Counted from the stretch's first letter, positions 33,617-45,500 are shown. The stretch is 64,000 bases of DNA from Cystobasidium ongulense (GCA_022835595.1 BQUP01000007.1:310001-374000), one strand, 5' to 3'. Notes: generated by a model not told the origin, from the letters alone. Made by a program: numbers and translations.

Positions 33617-35220
33617 TTAATGAACGATTGTGCCCGATGCGAAAGCCTCACGACCTAACTTTACTCTATGTCGGGTCGCGAAGATACTTCCTATCTTCAA
33701 CAAGATCCACCAAGCGAAGAGTACAGGTAGGTTATAGTCCAGATGGTTGACGCCCCCTCTTGTGTATATAGTGATGTTTATCTGGAACCAATGAAATGAA
33801 GGGAAAAAATAGCTGACGCGGTACCAGTCGTTCAGGATTTCCGTGGGTCCTAATGCGGCTGCGACTGAGCAAATGACATAGGTGAAGAAAAAGAAGGGAA
33901 CAAAGGAGATAGGAATATATGCTGTGATAATATCCAACACTGTCAAGAGAAAGGTAAGTCAGTTTTCTAGAGCCCTATTTCCTTGGATCATAGGTGGAGA
34001 TTTGCGTACACTCAAAAGTTATCATCGCAAAGAGCCAGCTTGTTGCCCAGAGAGCGAAAAATTGCCAAGCATTCATGGAATAATTGCCCTTGAAAGTGAA
34101 CGTCCATCCGACCGTACAAAGGGACGTTGCGAGAGGCCACAATAGAGCCCAAATCAGGCGATATCGGATGTGTATTTGGGTGTTTTTCGCAGCGAATAAG
34201 TGGAGTCCGTTGCTAATGCCGTTCCAAGCCATGAGAAAGAAAAATTGCATGATGATAGGCATGACTGCGCCGATAGTGTTGAGCAACGCCCGGACATCCG
34301 CTGTGAAATCTTCATAGGCTGCCGGGATTTCGATTGCCTGCGCTGGTTGCCCTAGTGCCGAGACAGCTTGGGAGCTTAGAGCTGGACTCGTTGCCGTTCG
34401 ACTGGCTAGAGTTAGTGCAAATTCTTGTTCTGCTATGATCGCTGAAGCAATTGAAGTAACCGTTAAACTTGTCGAGTAGAAATTGCTTTCGTAGAGAGCG
34501 AAGTATCGCGCAGTCAAGGTGACATAGCCGAGTGTCTTCGTAGGATCGTACGCAGCTGCCGAGCTACCGTTGACCACCGCGTCGAAGCGATCACTTGCAC
34601 CCGGGAAGGCATATATAGCTGCCCAGTACGTCCCTTCGAAAACTTGCTGCCTGATGTTTTCCGGAGAGGTAGCACTAGCTGGGATGACTGCATAAGTAGG
34701 ATAGCCGTATGTGCGATTACGAGAGCTTGCAGCTTGGAGGAGAGAACTCCCAAATACTCCTCCGTCGAAGTCTACAATGGCTACGTGGGCCTTGCGCGTA
34801 TAATGGCCTTGATTGTGGAAGAGACCGTATAAATGCGAAATATTGATCCAAAAGACAGCCAAGATCATGAGAGCTGCAGGGAACGACAAGCACTTTGAGC
34901 AAGCGCATCACTGCTTAGAAGGCTATGTTGGACGAGATACCTGCAGGCAGTAGAGCGGATGCGATCTGTTTCTTCGATACATCGGGTTGAGGTCGCGAAT
35001 TGTACCTGTTTGCCTTTTCGGCATCTATCGGGGCACCGTCTGAGGGGCTCAATGCAGAGTTTTGGATCCGGGAAGAGTCGCCTCCATCTGTGTTGTAAGT
35101 AGTCATGGGCGCTACAAGTGGTCCTTGCTGAACTGTGAAAGAGCGAACCAGCCTGCCCGCCATCTGGTCAGGAAGATTTGTGGATGGGTGGGAGGAATGA
35201 ATTGGTGCATGAGAAGGCAA
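33617..35220 (-). CDS. SNG1/DUF3533 family membrane protein
   Basis: Polytopic plasma-membrane protein of the SNG1 (nitrosoguanidine resistance) family, fused in topology to ABC-2-type permeases. Start MPSHAPIHSSHPSTNLPDQ gives a soluble N-terminus. A 71-nt intron (donor GTATCT) joins IASALLPA to ALMILAVFWINISHLYG, the first membrane helix. A large extracytosolic loop with HVAIVDFDGGVFGSS and GTYWAAIYAFPGASDR follows, typical of DUF3533. Then several helices (MPIIMQFFFLMAWNGISNG; RLIWALLWPLATSLCTVGW; SFVPFFFFTYVICSVAAALG) end with ATRHRVKLGREAFASGTIVH. Transport role and substrate are unknown. Confidence 0.85.
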
Positions 35221-36078
35221 GGATCGATGGTAAGGGTTGCAAGGCTTTCCGTTGTTAGGTTAGTTGTTGGTAGCACGACTCAGCCGCCTTTAAGTTAGAA
35301 CGGAGGCTAGAGAAGGAAATAAACGGCAATAACTGTTAACAGCGCGCTGTGCTTGCAAACTTCTCTCGTGCGAGCTTCAAGCTACCCACTGCACGGACTC
35401 GTAAGTCCCCGTAAGTCCGAAGGGTGCTTACCGGATCTACACGCTTCTCCGTCGAGTGATTGTCAGAAGTGACTTGTTACTATTAGTCTGTCTCTTGTAA
35501 TTTGCTCCGAGCATGGATAGTAGTATTGATGAGGAGGGTTCAAGTTGATGATCCCGCGCAGAGACAGTGCGGATGGGCTAGAACCGCACTTACCGTACCC
35601 AAGGCAGTCGGAGACTGGCACTGCCACACACTTGTTATGATTGAGGTTCGACGCATGTTGGCCTAAGAAAGACGAGCAGATGTCGGAAGCTGTAGAAGCT
35701 TGCTTGATCTGCGGTTGAGCTTGAGCTTCCAGCCAGTACATAGCAGCGACTACAACGGCATTATATTGTAATGATACAGCATGAACAGCATAGAACCCAT
35801 GCACCCACACCATACTGTAGTCTAATCCAAACACACCTTATCACCAGGGAGTAGGCCAGCTCATTCCTTCAATGAGTGCAGGCAGCCGCCGGATGGGGGA
35901 ACAAGCGAATATGTTTAGACTGATACCAAGATGAGCTGACCACGATTACTGTCTTTCTAGACCCCTGCTGACGACTTGCGAACTCCTACTAATAATTGTC
36001 CATGTTCCTGAAACTCACATATCGAGACCTGAATTTTCGTAGTGTCCCTTTTGAACACCCTTCAGCGCGTCCCTTTGC
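35221..36078. other. intergenic region with one doubtful short frame
   Basis: About 860 bp between the SNG1-like start and the VPS62-like stop. It holds the SNG1-like promoter, with a near direct repeat of GTAAGTCC around 35402-35418, and one short Cys-containing frame treated separately. Confidence 0.45.
35463..35834 (-). CDS. doubtful small Cys-containing protein
   Basis: A minus-strand frame reads MVWVHGFYAVHAVSLQYNA from an ATG near 35812. A hydrophobic stretch (VVVAAMYWLEAQAQ) could be a signal peptide, followed by Cys residues in DICSSFLGQ, NHNKCVAVPVSDCLGY. A canonical donor (GTAAGTGCGG) directly follows DCLGY, so a spliced second exon is possible, but I could not place it. No family recognised. 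It may well be chance. Confidence 0.2.
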   Translation of the reverse strand: MFGLDYSMVWVHGFYAVHAVSLQYNAVVVAAMYWLEAQAQPQIKQASTASDICSSFLGQHASNLNHNKCVAVPVSDCLGYGKCGSSPSALSLRGIINLNPPHQYYYPCSEQITRDRLIVTSHF

Positions 36079-37671
36079 TCAAAGAGTTGTGTTGATAACG
36101 CAACCGTCGTCATCTTGACAGACTGAATTCCTTCCTAGGTTTTTCAAGTATGGACCTGTGTGAAGGAAGGGACACAAAGGAAATACCGGAGAGAAGACAT
36201 TTGCAATGGTTAAAGGGATACAGTAACTCGGCGCCGGTGCAGACGCTTCCTCGGAAAAACTCACCTAATGGACCATCCGTATATTTACATTGACCAAAAG
36301 CACAAAATTGTCCGTCATCATTATCATTCGGCTTCTTATTACCCCAATATCCTAGCCATGTTAACCAATTAACACCTTCTTGTAACTCATTATTGTTTTC
36401 TGCAGAGTCTATCTCTACCGATGTTATAGTTGTCGATACTTCCGAATTCGAAGCAGAAGAAGAAGAGGAGGAGGAAGAATTTGAGGATAAAAGAATTGAA
36501 AATTGTCCTGATATTGAATCGAATGAATAGGCTCTGTAATTTAATGCTATATCCCACTTCATTCCTGCGTTCGTTTCATCCCTTAGAACAGTGTCGTATG
36601 TATGTGTACCGGGCTGTATTGCGCCATCGTCAAGCATAGAGAATGAGTCATAGTCAGCTTGATGGTTCCGGTAGATTATTGTCCTGTAGAGGCTCTGTTA
36701 GTACGTATGTCAAGGGGAAGAAGCTCACCATCGCATAACAAGCGTGATCTCCCTGCCCGATATATACGACAGGTCTCAAACTCTCATCTTTGATAATTGC
36801 ATTCCACGAATAAGCAGTACCCGAATTATGCTGAGATAGGTATATAGATGTCGGAATTGAATCTTGAAATCTTATCATTGTATGTTTCCAATCACCGACA
36901 TGATCACCGAATGAACTTCCTAATACTCTGGAAAATTCGCAAAATTTGAATGAAAGAAAGTGCGAATGCGTTTCAGCAGGCGTGGTATAAGGACATAGAT
37001 AGGAAAAAGGAAACGAAGTGTAGTGCGAGGCGGACTCACTCTGGTCCTTTATTATAAGCGAAAAAGAAAAAGTAGAAGACATCTGTAATACCATTTTCTT
37101 TCTCCGCTACTATAATTTCAATCGGAGCGGTACTATTTCCATTTTCATCATCTGGTTTTCCATCATTATTATTCAACCATGAAGATTGTTGATCTGATAG
37201 AGTTGAGATATCTTGGATTGAGGAGAGATAAGTGGGTTCGATTGTGTAGCTTGAGAGTGATGTGAAATTGGGTGAAATACTTGATAATTGAAGATGATTC
37301 GTATCAAACGGTATTACGTTTGTTAGAAAGGTCTTGACGTCTGTTGGGAACCTGATACACCACAAGGGTAATAACGTCAGTCGAAGCTGTGGTATGGAGT
37401 TGCCCTGGTAAATCCAAGTGGCGTCGGGTCAAGGCACTCACCACTGCTCATCGCTGTGAAGGTATACGACAGGAGCATATTGGAGAGCAAAGCTGGGGAT
37501 CGTAGAAGTACCAGGAGAAGCAGCGTCTTGCCTAGCCGGGAGTGCGAGCTTGTCGATGGGAATAATAATGGGCTGAGAAGATTCGATTGGAAAGGCGGCG
37601 ACTAAGAGAATTGTTGATGTTGATACCCACACAAGAGCGCGGACGAGCAGCAGCGGTGCGAGCTGGAGCAT
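36079..37671 (-). CDS. VPS62-like protein
   Basis: Secreted or vacuolar protein of the VPS62 (vacuolar protein sorting 62) family. The start MLQLAPLLLVRALVWVSTST gives a signal peptide. The family core begins ALQYAPVVYLHSDEQWFPTD, followed by FFFFAYNKGP, DHVGDWKHTMIRF and PVVYIGQGDHACY. A poly-Ser tract (about ten Ser) follows, then GVNWLTWLGYWGNKKPND and a Cys-bearing end (FCAFGQCKYTDGP; NSVCQDDDGCVINTTL). Four or five introns. Divergent from the methylmalonate-semialdehyde dehydrogenase gene. Biochemical role is unclear in the family. Confidence 0.8.
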
Positions 37672-37935
37672 TGGTGGAGGTTAGTTGGCAGACAGGACCC
37701 GCCTGAGTCTGCCCTGCTTGCTCGCAGAGATGGTGTCAGAAGTTGGAAGCTGCAAGAAGCTTGAGCTGATGTTGAAGCCAGCAGCAGCTATCACGGCATT
37801 GATCTATCACGATGGTATTGCATACAAGCACACACCACACTACACTGCAATCCAAACGCAGCTTATCCTCAGGCAATGGGCGGTAGTCCAACCAGCTCTC
37901 TTTCCATAAAATGATTCAAGTCCAGACTGCTGCCC

Positions 37936-37944
37936 CGGCTGCCG
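37936..37944 (+). promoter_or_regulatory. CGG-N3-CCG element upstream of MMSDH
   Basis: CGGCTGCCG, identical to the element at 2770-2778 and in the same orientation, lies 138 bp before the MMSDH start. A candidate Zn2Cys6 site shared by the two aldehyde dehydrogenase promoters; inferred. Confidence 0.3.
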
Positions 37945-38034
37945 GTTAAGCCTGTGGACACATGATCAGCGATAGCAGTATCGCCGGGGCTCTTTCTTTC
38001 TTCTCTCTCTTTCAGACTGACCACTGACTTATCA

Positions 38035-38054
38035 GAGTAGAGTGTACTCTACTC
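38035..38054 (+). promoter_or_regulatory. 9-2-9 inverted repeat 28 bp before the MMSDH start
   Basis: GAGTAGAGT-GT-ACTCTACTC, a perfect 9-bp inverted repeat with a 2-nt spacer. It could be a dimeric factor site or, if transcribed, a small leader structure. The GAGTAGAGT half also occurs at 8597-8605 upstream of the AtuA-like gene. Confidence 0.4.
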
Positions 38055-38082
38055 GTGCTCACCACACTCTGCTGCCCACACC

Positions 38083-40662
38083 ATGTCCGCGGCACTCCGA
38101 GCATCCTCAAAGGCACTCCGGCCCTCCGCCCGTCTCAGCGCCCGGCCATGCTCACGATCCTATGCCACCTCGAGCAGCAGCCAGTTGCTGGCAGACAGCA
38201 AGGCAGACGAGTTCCACAACCTCTACAAGGGAACAGCTACCAATGGCGGAGAGACAAAGCTCTACATCGACGGACAGTTCGAGTCGTCCCAGACCAAAGA
38301 CTGGATAGAGCTTCATGATCCGGTGCGCAGGGCGCTCCTCATTCCAAGAATCATCGTCGATAACTTACATTCTGAATCCATGCACTACTGCAGTCCACTC
38401 AAAGAGTACTCACAAAAGTCCCAAGATCAACTCAGTCTGAAATGACGAGAGCCGTAGACGCCGCTGAGAACGCCTACCACAACGGATGGCGCGATTCCAG
38501 CATCCTCAGCAGACAGCGTATAATGATGAAGTGAGCTCATCATATTCATCTTATTATCTCCCTACCACTCCCTCTTTCCTGGTACCTTTTACCCTTCTTC
38601 ATGACCTCCCCATTCTTTCCAAATCACCCGCATGTTCTATTTCCACGATTTTAAGCTTTTTCAAATCTATGGAGCCCCCGTCTCTGACCGCCCTAGGAGA
38701 TACAGTATTATGTGACTCACACACCATCTCTCCTTTATCTGTCTCTCATTTCGCACAGCCTACAAGAACTCATTAGAAGACACATGGACGATATCGCTAC
38801 TAGCATTGTGTATGTCTTTTACCTTTTTCTGCCTGCCTGGCATGTACTATCAAGCAAGCGATAGTCAGAGTTGGAGATAGTCAGAGCTGAGATTCGTTCC
38901 ATTATGTTCTTCGTATACAGTCTTGAACAAGGCAAGACATTCCCAGACGCAAAGGGTGATGTCCTTCGTAAGTCTTCCCCCGAACCATATACAACGAGAG
39001 TCTTTCGCTCAAAAAAACAGAAAGCTAATGCGGATGTTCATCCACAGGCGGTCTTCAAGTCGTAGAAAGCGCTTGCGGTATTCCTGCAATGTTGATGGGT
39101 ACAAAAATGGAAGTCTCAAAGGATATGGATACTGAGACTAGACTGGCACCTCTTGGAGTTGGAGCTGCCATCTGTCCTTTCAATTTGTGAGTCTCCTTAC
39201 AATCTGTCTTGTTTAACAGACCTCATTCTCTGTTTCATGAACCGTATTGCGGAGCTGACTCATAGGTTCTACTGAATTGGTACACAGCCCAGCTATGATT
39301 CCCCTCTGGACAATTCCAATGGCCATAGCAACAGGAAACACATTAATTCTAAAACCATCAGAGAGAGATCCAGGAGCAGGAGGAATAATAGCTGAATTAT
39401 GTGAAAGAGCAGGTATTCCAAAAGGAGTTCTCAACATAATTCACGGCGGTGTTGAAGCTGTCAATTTCATCTGTGATGAACCTAGAATCAAAGCTATTTC
39501 TTTCGTTGGTTCCGATGTCGCTGGTAAACATATTTATGATAGAGGTAGTAAGAATGGAAAGAGGGTACAGGCTAATTTAGGTGCTAAGAGTGAGTTCGAA
39601 AACCATCCTAGTAGATCCGCTTTCAAAAACTCCTGATACTGATGATGCCGCTTTCAAACCTCTTCGATGCTTGCCTCAACAGATCACGCCATCATTATGC
39701 CTGATGCAAACCCTCAATTCGCACTCAACAGTATTGTGGGAGCTGCATTCGGTGCTGCAGGTCAGCGATGCATGTAAGTTGATGTCTTACCCAAGCGACC
39801 ATGAAGACTGTTTCTCACCTATGTCATTCGCCTCCTGAACACAGGGCCCTATCTTGCCTCGTCACCGTTGGAGAAACAGACCAATGGCTAGATGGAATTA
39901 TCGAGCGTGCAAAGCACTTGAAGGTCGGCAATGGCTTCGGCGAGGGTGTCGATATGTAAGTTAAACATGCTGAAATATCTGAGTCATTCGTGTCTGACCC
40001 CATGGTATTGGAATCTGAATCTACATAGCGGTCCCGTCATTTCACCACAAGCCAAAGAAAAAATTGAAAAGTTAATCGGATCATGCGAAGCCCAAGGAGG
40101 AAGAATTCTCCTAGATGGAAGAGGAGTCAAAGTCGACGGTTATCCATCCGGGAACTGGGTAGGACCGACGATTTTAGAAGCAACTACGGATATGGATTGT
40201 TATAAAGAAGAAATCTTTGGTCCTGTTCTAACTATTATTAAAGCTAAAGATTTAGATGATGCTATTTCCATTATCAACAAAAATAGATATGGTAATGGTA
40301 CTGCTATCTTCACTCAATCTGGTGCTACTGCTAGAAAATTCGAAAGAAATATTGAAGCTGGTCAGATTGGTATCAATGTTCCTATTGTAAGTCATATTCC
40401 CCTATCCCTATGTCTTTCCCACCGCCGACAGATGGAAGAACCAGCGCTGAATTCCTTCTCCATTCAAATTCCTTCCATGCAGCCCGTACCCCTACCTTAC
40501 TGGGCCTGGTCAGGAAACAAGGGATCAGTCCTCGGAGGCGCTTCGCTATACGGAGCTCGGGGCGTTGACTTCTGGACTCAGCTAAAGACGACAACTGCTC
40601 TATGGAGATCGGAGGATGCTATCTCAAACAGGGCAACTGTAGCTATGCCTACGCATAACTAA
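38083..40662 (+). CDS. methylmalonate-semialdehyde dehydrogenase, mitochondrial
   Basis: CoA-acylating aldehyde dehydrogenase (ALDH6 type) of valine and pyrimidine breakdown, giving propionyl-CoA or acetyl-CoA. The N-terminal presequence [20 protein letters not shown] is Arg-rich, as for mitochondrial import. Then [71 protein letters not shown], catalytic Cys in [25 protein letters not shown] and the closing [15 protein letters not shown], with [10 protein letters not shown]. About eight introns. The exons at 39.3-40.4 kb are clearly more AT-rich than the first exon. The neighbouring cluster also handles short or branched carbon skeletons, but a link is speculative. Confidence 0.93.
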
Positions 40663-40807
40663 ACAACAATCGGTTGTAGGGATATGGTGAAGTTGTGCAG
40701 CGCTAGACCATTGATTCCGTATGTCGACTCTAAGTAAATAGCTCGGGTCACGAATGATGTGCATACTGTACGAACTAAGGCTACATAAAAAGTGATGCGA
40801 TGATGAC

Positions 40808-41932
40808 TCAACTGAATGTGATGAGTATACCATCACTTTCTCTCTCATTTCTAGCATTCAATCCACCATAAACAAGTATCTTATCCTTTTCAACGGTATC
40901 AGAAGCGAACCAACCTCTTTCAGGTAGTGCTTTCCCATTTTCGACTTCACATTTCTCCCATTTATTATTCGTAAGTTCGCCTTGTTTGTTAAGTGCTAGA
41001 GTCCAGATATCACCCCAAAAGACACCTGCTCCTGCATGACCTAGATTTGAAGCGTCTCTTTCTCCTAAATATGCTACGAGGTAAGGATCATCCTCAACAT
41101 GAATGACTTGTAATCCAGTAACGCTTCGAGCACCGGGATAGTGTCCTTCTTCAAACGTCACACTTTGCCAATTCCTACCTTCTTCTTTTCCTTCCGCCTG
41201 TCCATTCTTCTGCGCAGTAACGTCGATATAATCTAATTGACCACCAAGTTCATTCTTTCCATCAAATCCACCATATCTCCATAATTTACCTAATCCGTAA
41301 GTAAATCCAGGACCACCTCTAGGAGGGGCAGGAGCAGGAGCTAATTTCTCCCATTTTCTATCGTTGATATGAAAAGACCATAAATCTGATTCTCTACCTG
41401 AAGCAGGACAACCAGCATGAATGAATATTTTAGCATGTTCAGGGGAAGAAGTCGAAGAATGATATGATCTAGCTTCAGGGAAAGAGTCTTTCGAATGATT
41501 CATGGGATCAATAGCTTGCCATTCTTGACTAGAAGTGGAGAACTTCCATAATCTACCCTTCTCTTCTAGTGCAGTCATCTCTTTCCCCCCTCTACCTCCA
41601 AAAATGTAAATATCATTATTGATACAAGCTGAAGTATGCCCAACTCGTGCAGGAGGGCCATCTTTTCCAGTTTCGATGGTCTTAGCGGCCGATACAGTGC
41701 TTTCAGCTGCCCTACCAGAGGCAAGTTCGAAAACGTGCAGTAATGAATCGACAGGCTCTCGAGGTTTTAATTCACCACCGAATAAATAGGCTTTGGAGCC
41801 GACGACATTGATGGAGTGTGATGACCTAGGGAGGGGCGTCTCCAGCGAGATTCGCTCAAAGCTTGCTCGTATCGTCATTGCTGTTGCGCGAGTAGCGATA
41901 AAGCGGGAAGACGCTGCCAGAGTACGAGTCAA
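40808..41932 (-). CDS. kelch-repeat protein
   Basis: Intron-free 374-residue beta-propeller. Kelch units with SSHSINVVGSKAYLFGG, GHTSACINNDIYIFGGRGG, RSYHSSTSSPEHAKIFIHAG, YGLGKLWRYGGFDG and TVEKDKILVYGGLNARN, each with the Gly-Gly and aromatic spacing. The N-terminus (MTRTLAASSRFIATRATAMT) could be a weak mitochondrial presequence, or translation could start at the internal Met. Such single-domain kelch proteins are common in fungi; the function is unknown. Its 3' end is 145 bp from that of the MMSDH gene. Confidence 0.85.
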   Translation of the reverse strand: MTRTLAASSRFIATRATAMTIRASFERISLETPLPRSSHSINVVGSKAYLFGGELKPREPVDSLLHVFELASGRAAESTVSAAKTIETGKDGPPARVGHTSACINNDIYIFGGRGGKEMTALEEKGRLWKFSTSSQEWQAIDPMNHSKDSFPEARSYHSSTSSPEHAKIFIHAGCPASGRESDLWSFHINDRKWEKLAPAPAPPRGGPGFTYGLGKLWRYGGFDGKNELGGQLDYIDVTAQKNGQAEGKEEGRNWQSVTFEEGHYPGARSVTGLQVIHVEDDPYLVAYLGERDASNLGHAGAGVFWGDIWTLALNKQGELTNNKWEKCEVENGKALPERGWFASDTVEKDKILVYGGLNARNERESDGILITFS

Positions 41933-42532
41933 GAGTTATGGAGGACAAGGCAGGCTTTGGAACGGCAGAGTGGAGTCGCAAGTCCAAACAAGTGATAGTA
42001 ACAAGTGAGTATCGATTCGGAGCAGACTTTGAGCATCGTTCGAATTGCACACAATAGCCGAGGCAGACGGTTGACCTCGAGGGTAGCCGATAACGTCCAA
42101 GGTGTTTGATCGACTTTCGCCTACCTAATCATGACAACCTCGCTCGCAGATTCCAGAATGTTGTTCAAGTGTTAAAGCAATGCAGCAATGCAGTAAAGCA
42201 AAGTGCCAAATAGTCAAAAAGGCATGGAAAATGAATAAACCGTCTTTTGTCGACTAGCACTATGAGTACAATAGGAAAAGATGACTAAAGGATACATGGA
42301 GACTTTTGAGCTTCGAAGAGCGTCAATATATGCGTCGATAAGAGACTGGTATATGTACCTAGTCTAACAGACCTCGCCAAGTCGTATCATTAGGATCGGA
42401 GCGTATGGAGATGGGTAGGGGGGAATGTTCGGAGAAGATGAGAACGAACTTCGCGAAGGACGTCTATGGTGACGAGAGCGAGCAGAACAACAATTTGGTA
42501 CTGCAAACTGATCTTCAGGTATCGACAGTCAT
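41933..42532. other. intergenic region
   Basis: About 600 bp: promoter of the kelch gene and 3' region of the HAM1-like gene. No gene recognised. Confidence 0.5.
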
Positions 42533-45500
42533 TTAAGCATGTGCTCTTTGCGAGACACGAGCGCCTTCGCCAGCGATCTCCTTGTTCACTGGTGTGCCGT
42601 GAACAATGTCAAAGACAGGTCTGTGATGAACGAAAAGTGTATCAGATTGTATTCAGCGACTTCATATGTCAAGGCATCATCACTCACGATTGCCAGCCTT
42701 GAGAGTGGCTTGGGCCGGATTGAGCCTTCTCAGCCATGTGGCCTTGCTTGCCAACATATGAAGCCTTGGACTCCCAGTTGATCAATTCTTGAGATCGAGC
42801 AGTGACAAGCTTGAATTGAGATCCTCTCTTGTCAGCAACCTCCTGTGCCTTCTCCTTCTTCTCTGCAGCCTTGTCCTTCTTCTCTTGCATTCGCTGTTGG
42901 ACAAGTTCCTTTCGGGTAACGTCGTCTCTGCGGGATGCCTCGTCGGAAGCCTCCTTGATGTCAGTGAGCTGCTGGTCGAGTTGGACAAGTGCCTGTCGAA
43001 TAGCGACTTCAGCAGCCTTGCAGACAGCCTTCTTGATAATTCCGCTAGCGGCAGTTCGTAGAGCATTGTACAAGAAGTTGTGCTTGCTGTCACGAATCTT
43101 CCACTTGAGGTCGTCAATGTTGATATCGACATGGTCGACCTTGAAAACGTGGGAAGAGTGAGGTGTAGTTTCGAGCTTGATGGATCCGTAAATACCCTTG
43201 CCAGAGATGACGACATCAGCGAGACCAGAGTCTTGGAGACGGGGGAAACCAGTCTTCTTCTTGAAGTAGAAAGCAACGTCACGTAGATCGGCTTGGACTT
43301 GAGAGAAGCCAATTGTGAAAGCGTGCTGTTGGAAGTCACCCTGGTTGTCGTAAGGAGAGAGACGGAAGTAGTTTCTGTTTTCAATCTCAACCATGTTAGG
43401 CAACAAGTTGGCCATCTCGAGTGTCAAGTTCTCAATAACAATATCGAACTGCTTGTCTTGGTACTCGGCACGTGGGATAGGAATATATCCGATCTGCTTA
43501 GCGATGGAGGGGATGATGACATGTCGGAGGTCCTGGATCAGGTGTGGCTTGTACTTAAGGTTTCCGTCACCGTCTAAAGCCAAGTTCTTGACGAGGTTCT
43601 TGACATCGACACCCAATTGCTTGTTGAGGGGATCTTCGTTGTAGGCATAGAAGAACTCTTCGACAGCGTGGAAGAGGTTTTCGCGGTGGCCAGCGTATTT
43701 CTGGTCCCAGAACTTCTTTCCGGACTCCTTCAACTGGCGCCCATCTCTGTCGCAGTCGTCGGTCATAATGTAACCTTCCTCTTGCAGTACTCTTCGGACG
43801 TATGATCCGAAATTGTTCCACCATTGTCGAAGTTCGGGATCTTCACGTGAATCGGCGTACAAGACGTCAATAGCATCAATGATGGGTTGCATAGATGTGT
43901 CATTGGCGAATCGCTCGAGGAGGATTCGGAGTTCCATCTCGGCGTTGGCGTAGATAGGGTCGGTGCGGACATCCATACCCTTGCCGGCACCTTGCTCCTT
44001 GACGTCTAAAGCACGTCCCTTGTATCTCTCGAGAAGGTCAATGAAGAAGTCGACGGCCTCGTTATAATCTTCATGCTTTTGTTGTTCGACGACGACCTCT
44101 GCAAAAAAAACGATGCATCAGCTACGGCCCTATTGTGTGGCAAGCTTGGGTCGATTCAACTCACTCTTCAATCGGTAAATGAACTTGTCTTGACGTTCCT
44201 GTGGGAACTTGTCCTTGGCATAGTCCTTGGTTCTTTGCTTGTACTCTTCCTTCTTTTGTTGAGCCTGATCTCTCTTCTCTTCGGGTACGTTGCCCATGAG
44301 CTTTTGCTTGACATTCTGAGCTTGGTTCTGTGCTCGGCCAGCAGCGTTGGAGGCTTCATCTTGTGCGACTCTCTGTTGTTGATCACGGTCATTGGGGTTG
44401 ACATCTTGGTTGGCACGTTGGGCTGACTGCTGTGCTTGATCTTGAGCCATGTTGGCAGTTTCATTCTTGGCCTCTCTGGCCTGCTCCTTCTTCTCTCGGA
44501 GCTGGTCGCGCTTCTCGCCGAGACCGGTGTCAGGAACACTGTCGTTGGGTCCCCGGGCTGCGAGCATTGGAGGCGTTAGGCGCTAGTACTGCTACTCAGA
44601 TATACGTCTACTCACTGCTTCCATCAGGAGCGATCCACTGAGCATCTGGAGCAGGCTCCTCAACTCGTCTCAAGGCATCTTCATCAGGTCTAGCCTTGGA
44701 TGCGGCCTTTTCAGCGACATCTAATAGAAGGATAACAATCAGTGCCAGGTCACGTGCGCATGTAGTAAAAGCAACGTACCAGCAGCGACATCTCGTCCAA
44801 GGACAGTGATATCGGAAAGGAGTTTTCGGACTTCAGAGTTTGTGAAGACGAGCTTGGCGAGTACCCTAAGGTGCTCGACGGCCTCTTCACCCTCAGACTT
44901 GGCCTGGTCCTTGGATGTGGGGGCAGATGCGCCCTTAATGTTCTCAACGTGTGATTGCGCGTCGAACTTTGTTGTGTCTGTAACACAGATATGGGGTTGA
45001 CGTCAGTGAAATGTAACAAAGGGTTTTGTACGAAAAAGTCCGGAGAAAAAAAGAAAGTGCTCACGCCAAATGAAGTTTTGTAGAAGTTCATCCTGGTTCT
45101 TGACTTTGATGAGCTCGTTGGCATCGTTGACGACCTGTCTGAAGCCAGAGATGAGTTCCCGACCTTCGGACGAAAGTTTGCTCTCGTCGAATGGCGAGTG
45201 CGAGTTGAAGTATCTCAAGGTCTCGTCGATTTGCTTGTTCGTAGGGAGCTTGCCATTTCTGAATCCCTCAATGACGCCTGTGTGGGAGCGGTCAATGAGA
45301 TGAGGCCCAAGCAGACGGGCAAGACGACAAGCGAGTTCTCACCATAGAATTGCATCTTTCTGGCGACATCCTTCTCCTTGAGCGCAGGGTCGACTGGCAT
45401 GGTGACTGCATTTTTGGCTGAGGAAGAGCGAGCGACGTCACACCGGTTAGTGGGGGGTTCGAGATTGTCCGGGGGGATGGCAGGATCGACGAGGGTGGGG

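Larger units (their letters stand above)
37672..38082. other. divergent promoter, VPS62-like and MMSDH
   Basis: Shared 411-bp region. It holds CGGCTGCCG at 37936-37944, a pyrimidine-rich tract near 37990-38013, and a 9-2-9 inverted repeat at 38035-38054. Confidence 0.55.

Noticed and set aside
42684-42686. Stop codon at the end of the last long HAM1-like frame
   Set aside because: It lies inside a well-formed intron; splicing gives a conserved-looking last exon ending at 42533.
45440-45490. tRNA-like TTCGAGA loop
   Set aside because: Flanking bases do not form a 5-bp T-stem and no acceptor or anticodon arm is present; it lies in an intron of the HAM1-like gene.
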